From NCBI RefSeq assembly GCF_042646085.1, contig NZ_JBHRSZ010000004.1:806001-870000 (forward strand): DNA of 64,000 nt, read 5' to 3'. Origin of the DNA: Litoribrevibacter euphylliae. Lineage in GTDB: Bacteria > Pseudomonadota > Gammaproteobacteria > Pseudomonadales > Litoribrevibacteraceae. Positions 61,981 to 64,000 of the stretch are shown here, piece after piece; position 1 is the first letter of the stretch, and the number at the start of each line of letters is the position of its first letter. A program made the translations under genes and the position numbers. The notes under the pieces are model-generated. The model had not been told where the DNA came from, searched no databases, and saw only the letters and a program-made list of their open reading frames with translations.

Positions 61981-62556
61981 ATGGAAAGTTTAGTTACCGA
62001 ATGGTATCAAGAATACAAGCTGAATATTTTACTTACTCTGATAATCTTCAGCGTTTATGGAACGTTCCGTTTTTTTGCTGGGCCAAAGATTCGTGAACAA
62101 GCAGAACATGGCCGTCTGAAAGACCGTTCGGTAGCAAAGGCGTTGTCAGCCTTGAATGTGATTTTGACGATTGGTGCATTAGCCAGTGCTTTGATTGTGT
62201 GGGGCTTCGACTTCCGAGGTTTGCTGACTTTATCGGCCAGCATTTTAGCTGTGACGGGTGTAGCGTTGTTTGCCAGTTGGTCTCTGTTGAGTAATGTTAC
62301 CTCGTTCTTTTTACTGTTGGCGCACACCTCTTATCGCCGGGGTAACTTTGTTCGTATTTTGGATGGTGATAACTACGTTGAAGGCTTTATTTCGGAGATT
62401 AACTTGTTCAATACCAAGCTGATTACAGAGTCGCGTGAGGTAATGATTTATCCAAATAATTTACTGCTTTCGCGACCGACCATCGTCAACCCACGGGATC
62501 GCTGGACACCAATCGGTAAGCTCATTGCTACTCCAAAACCGACTGAAGAGCCATAA
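61981..62556 (+). CDS. Small MscS-type mechanosensitive channel
   Basis: A 191-aa membrane protein with two N-terminal helices, a pore-lining-like helix (LSASILAVTGVALFASWSLL) and the MscS beta domain (GNFVRILDGDNYVEGFISEI, FNTKLITESREVMIYPNN). The usual alpha/beta C-terminal cage domain is absent, so it is a minimal channel. The ATG at 61981 is favoured by AGAGGA 4 bp upstream over 61927. It follows the rimK pair by 97 bp and may be co-transcribed. Confidence 0.87.
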   Translation: MESLVTEWYQEYKLNILLTLIIFSVYGTFRFFAGPKIREQAEHGRLKDRSVAKALSALNVILTIGALASALIVWGFDFRGLLTLSASILAVTGVALFASWSLLSNVTSFFLLLAHTSYRRGNFVRILDGDNYVEGFISEINLFNTKLITESREVMIYPNNLLLSRPTIVNPRDRWTPIGKLIATPKPTEEP

Positions 62557-62560
62557 AAAA

Positions 62561-62597
62561 AATGGGGTCCTTGATTAAAAGGGCCCCGTTTGGTTTG
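62561..62597 (+). terminator. Terminator after the MscS-type gene
   Basis: A 10-bp stem (62561-62570 with 62581-62590, two wobbles) with a 10-nt loop, followed by TGGTTTG. Confidence 0.7.
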
Positions 62598-62614
62598 TGC
62601 ACTTTCTACCGAAA

Positions 62615-62977
62615 TTATTTAGGCATCAGCGGATTACAGTTTTTAATCGTGACCTTACCTTGAAGAAGGTTTCCTTTGGAATATTCGTGGAAATGGCAGA
62701 TGTTGGTTGCTGGATCGTAGTTTTCAATCCACAAGTTTTCGTCTTTCCAGGTCGCCCCCATATGACGCTGACCTTGAGGTACGGTAATGGTCATGACACC
62801 GCCCCAGCGTTTTACGAACACTTGCTGGAAGTGAAAGAAATAGGCGGCCCAGCCGATTAAGAAGATCAAGACAGTAGAGGCTAAGCCAATTTTCCATTGA
62901 TTGAATTTTACGCCCAAAATGAACAGCGGCAGAATAGCCATCACAATGACTGCTGCCCAGTAAAAATAGGTAATCAT
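62615..62977 (-). CDS. Membrane-anchored hypothetical protein
   Basis: 120 aa with two N-terminal TM helices (~4-23 and ~31-50) and a soluble C-terminal domain of ~70 residues (MTITVPQGQRHMGATWKDEN). It contains two cysteines (NICHFHE and IKNCNPL). The family is not recognised. It is convergent with the MscS-type gene and divergent from the Nmad3-like gene. Confidence 0.7.
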   Translation of the reverse strand: MITYFYWAAVIVMAILPLFILGVKFNQWKIGLASTVLIFLIGWAAYFFHFQQVFVKRWGGVMTITVPQGQRHMGATWKDENLWIENYDPATNICHFHEYSKGNLLQGKVTIKNCNPLMPK

Positions 62978-63100
62978 TTCATGTCCTTATCAAATTTTGT
63001 GGATACCGAATCGGATCTAGTAATTGTAATAGAAATTTTGGGACATCGCTTCGATTCCCAGTAAAATGCCTCTTTTTAGAATGTTGAGGTCGTCGGAGCC

Positions 63101-64000
63101 ATGAAATTGATTTTGAGCAGAAAGGGCTTTGATAGCTCGGCCGGTGGTTGTCCCAATCCGATCTTTCCGGATGGTTCTATGCTGGCGTTGCCCATTCCAG
63201 ACTCCAAATCTACAGTTACCTATCGTGATCTTCAGCATCAGCTTCCGTCCGGTGAGGTTGTGGAGGTTTCCGATCTGGTTTCGCAATTAACCAAGGGTAA
63301 AATCAAGCCTGCTGTCGGAGCGCATCTAGACCCGGATATGATTTCTTCTGCCTATTCTAGAGAACCAAACTGGCGGCCGGTTTTGGGACAAACGGGGGCG
63401 GCTCAAGGGCATCTGGCCAAGCAAGGTGTTGATGTCGGCGATGTCTTTCTATTCTTTGGCTTGTTTCGGGATGTTGAGCCTTACAAAGAGGGACGTAAAA
63501 AAGCCCGTTGGCGTTTTGTGCCCGGTTCCAAACCAAAACATCTACTTTGGGGTTGGTTAGAAATTGGTGAGAAACTGATTATCGACCAGACAAATTTCTC
63601 TTCTTCCGAGTCTGACCGTCTAATGTGGTTGGCGTACCACCCGCATATGCACGGCGAGCCGGATGCCAATAACACTTTGTACCTGTCTTCGGCGATGTCT
63701 ATGTTTGCTGATTCTCCCCTTGATGCAAAACGAGCCGGGCATGGTATCTTCAACAGGGTTTGCGAGGAGTTGATCTTAACTCAGCCTTCTTCTTATAAAA
63801 ACAGCCCTAATAAGCCCAGTTTTTGGCGACTACCAGAATGGTTTTATCCTTATCAAACGGATGCATCCCATAAAAATCGTGAGCGTGAACCCTTGTCGTA
63901 TCATCATAAATCCAATCGCTGGTTTGAACCATCAAACGGATATTGCCAATTACAATCAGCAGCACGAGGGCAGGAGTTTGTGTTGGATGTGGATCAATAC
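63101..64000 (+). CDS. Nmad3-like nucleotide-modification-associated protein, 3' end outside window
   Basis: The first 300 codons are open to the right edge. MKLILSRKGFDSSAGGCPNP, FPDGSMLALPIPDS, HLDPDM, NWRPVLGQTGAAQGHLAKQG, VGDVFLFFGLFRDVE and the NNTLYLSS segment match the nucleotide-modification-associated domain 3 pattern as I remember it. Family members are predicted, not proven, to act in modified-nucleotide or DNA-conflict systems. GGAG lies 2 bp before the ATG. No other modification gene is visible within the window, and its own neighbours to the right are not seen. Confidence 0.75.
   Translation, partial: MKLILSRKGFDSSAGGCPNPIFPDGSMLALPIPDSKSTVTYRDLQHQLPSGEVVEVSDLVSQLTKGKIKPAVGAHLDPDMISSAYSREPNWRPVLGQTGAAQGHLAKQGVDVGDVFLFFGLFRDVEPYKEGRKKARWRFVPGSKPKHLLWGWLEIGEKLIIDQTNFSSSESDRLMWLAYHPHMHGEPDANNTLYLSSAMSMFADSPLDAKRAGHGIFNRVCEELILTQPSSYKNSPNKPSFWRLPEWFYPYQTDASHKNREREPLSYHHKSNRWFEPSNGYCQLQSAARGQEFVLDVDQY

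Overview
The window comes from a marine-type gammaproteobacterium of moderate GC content. The closest gene order I recognise is the Pseudomonas/Oceanospirillales one: mltG-tmk-holB-pilZ-tatD, tusDCBE-ybiB beside yccA, clpS-clpA-infA-bpt-aat with cspD, ftsK-lolA-rarA-crcB-serS-cysG, and uvrC/pgsA followed by tRNA Gly-Cys-Leu. The species cannot be named from the sequence alone.

Layout. (1) 1-6.3 kb: cell wall (mltG, cut by the window edge), dTMP synthesis (tmk), replication clamp loader (holB), type IV pili (pilZ) and a TatD nuclease, facing a minus-strand sulfur-relay operon (tusDCBE) that ends in ybiB. (2) 6.4-8.3 kb: yccA, a GacA/UvrY response regulator and cspD. (3) 8.7-13.3 kb: a nearly complete bacterial N-degron pathway. 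ClpS and ClpA recognise and unfold substrates, and Bpt and Aat attach the destabilising residue. (4) 13.4-26.4 kb: a lipoprotein, an M16 protease, xthA, then ftsK-lolA-rarA-crcB-serS-cysG. (5) 26.4-34.2 kb: a radical SAM protein, DUF1285, uvrC, an HDAC-like deacetylase, a hybrid histidine kinase, pgsA and three tRNAs.

(6) 34.2-50.6 kb is the accessory part. Directly 3' of tRNA-Leu lies a 27-codon minus-strand remnant resembling the N-terminus of a P2-type tyrosine integrase. It is followed by gene-poor DNA, a secreted SPRY-domain protein, and a giant (~2990 aa) repetitive surface protein whose C-terminus looks like an adhesin tail plus anchor fused to an internal signal peptide and an outer-membrane beta-barrel. 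Next comes a four-gene cassette: an Asp/Asn-hydroxylase-like/PRMT-like methyltransferase fusion, a second PRMT-like methyltransferase, a methionyl-tRNA-formyltransferase-like protein with an apparently altered active site, and one stand-alone phage tail-collar protein. I recognise no described system with this composition, so it is the best candidate here for something new. One hypothesis is modification of the collar protein, or of another local product, by the three enzymes.

(7) 50.6-64 kb: a bile-acid:sodium symporter family transporter, a solute-binding protein, DUF3147, a GST, the helicase RadD, a complementary pair of bacterioferritin subunits, maoP and hdfR with two unknown genes, rimK with an AstE/AspA-like hydrolase and a small MscS-type channel. 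The window ends inside a gene for a nucleotide-modification-associated (Nmad3-like) protein.
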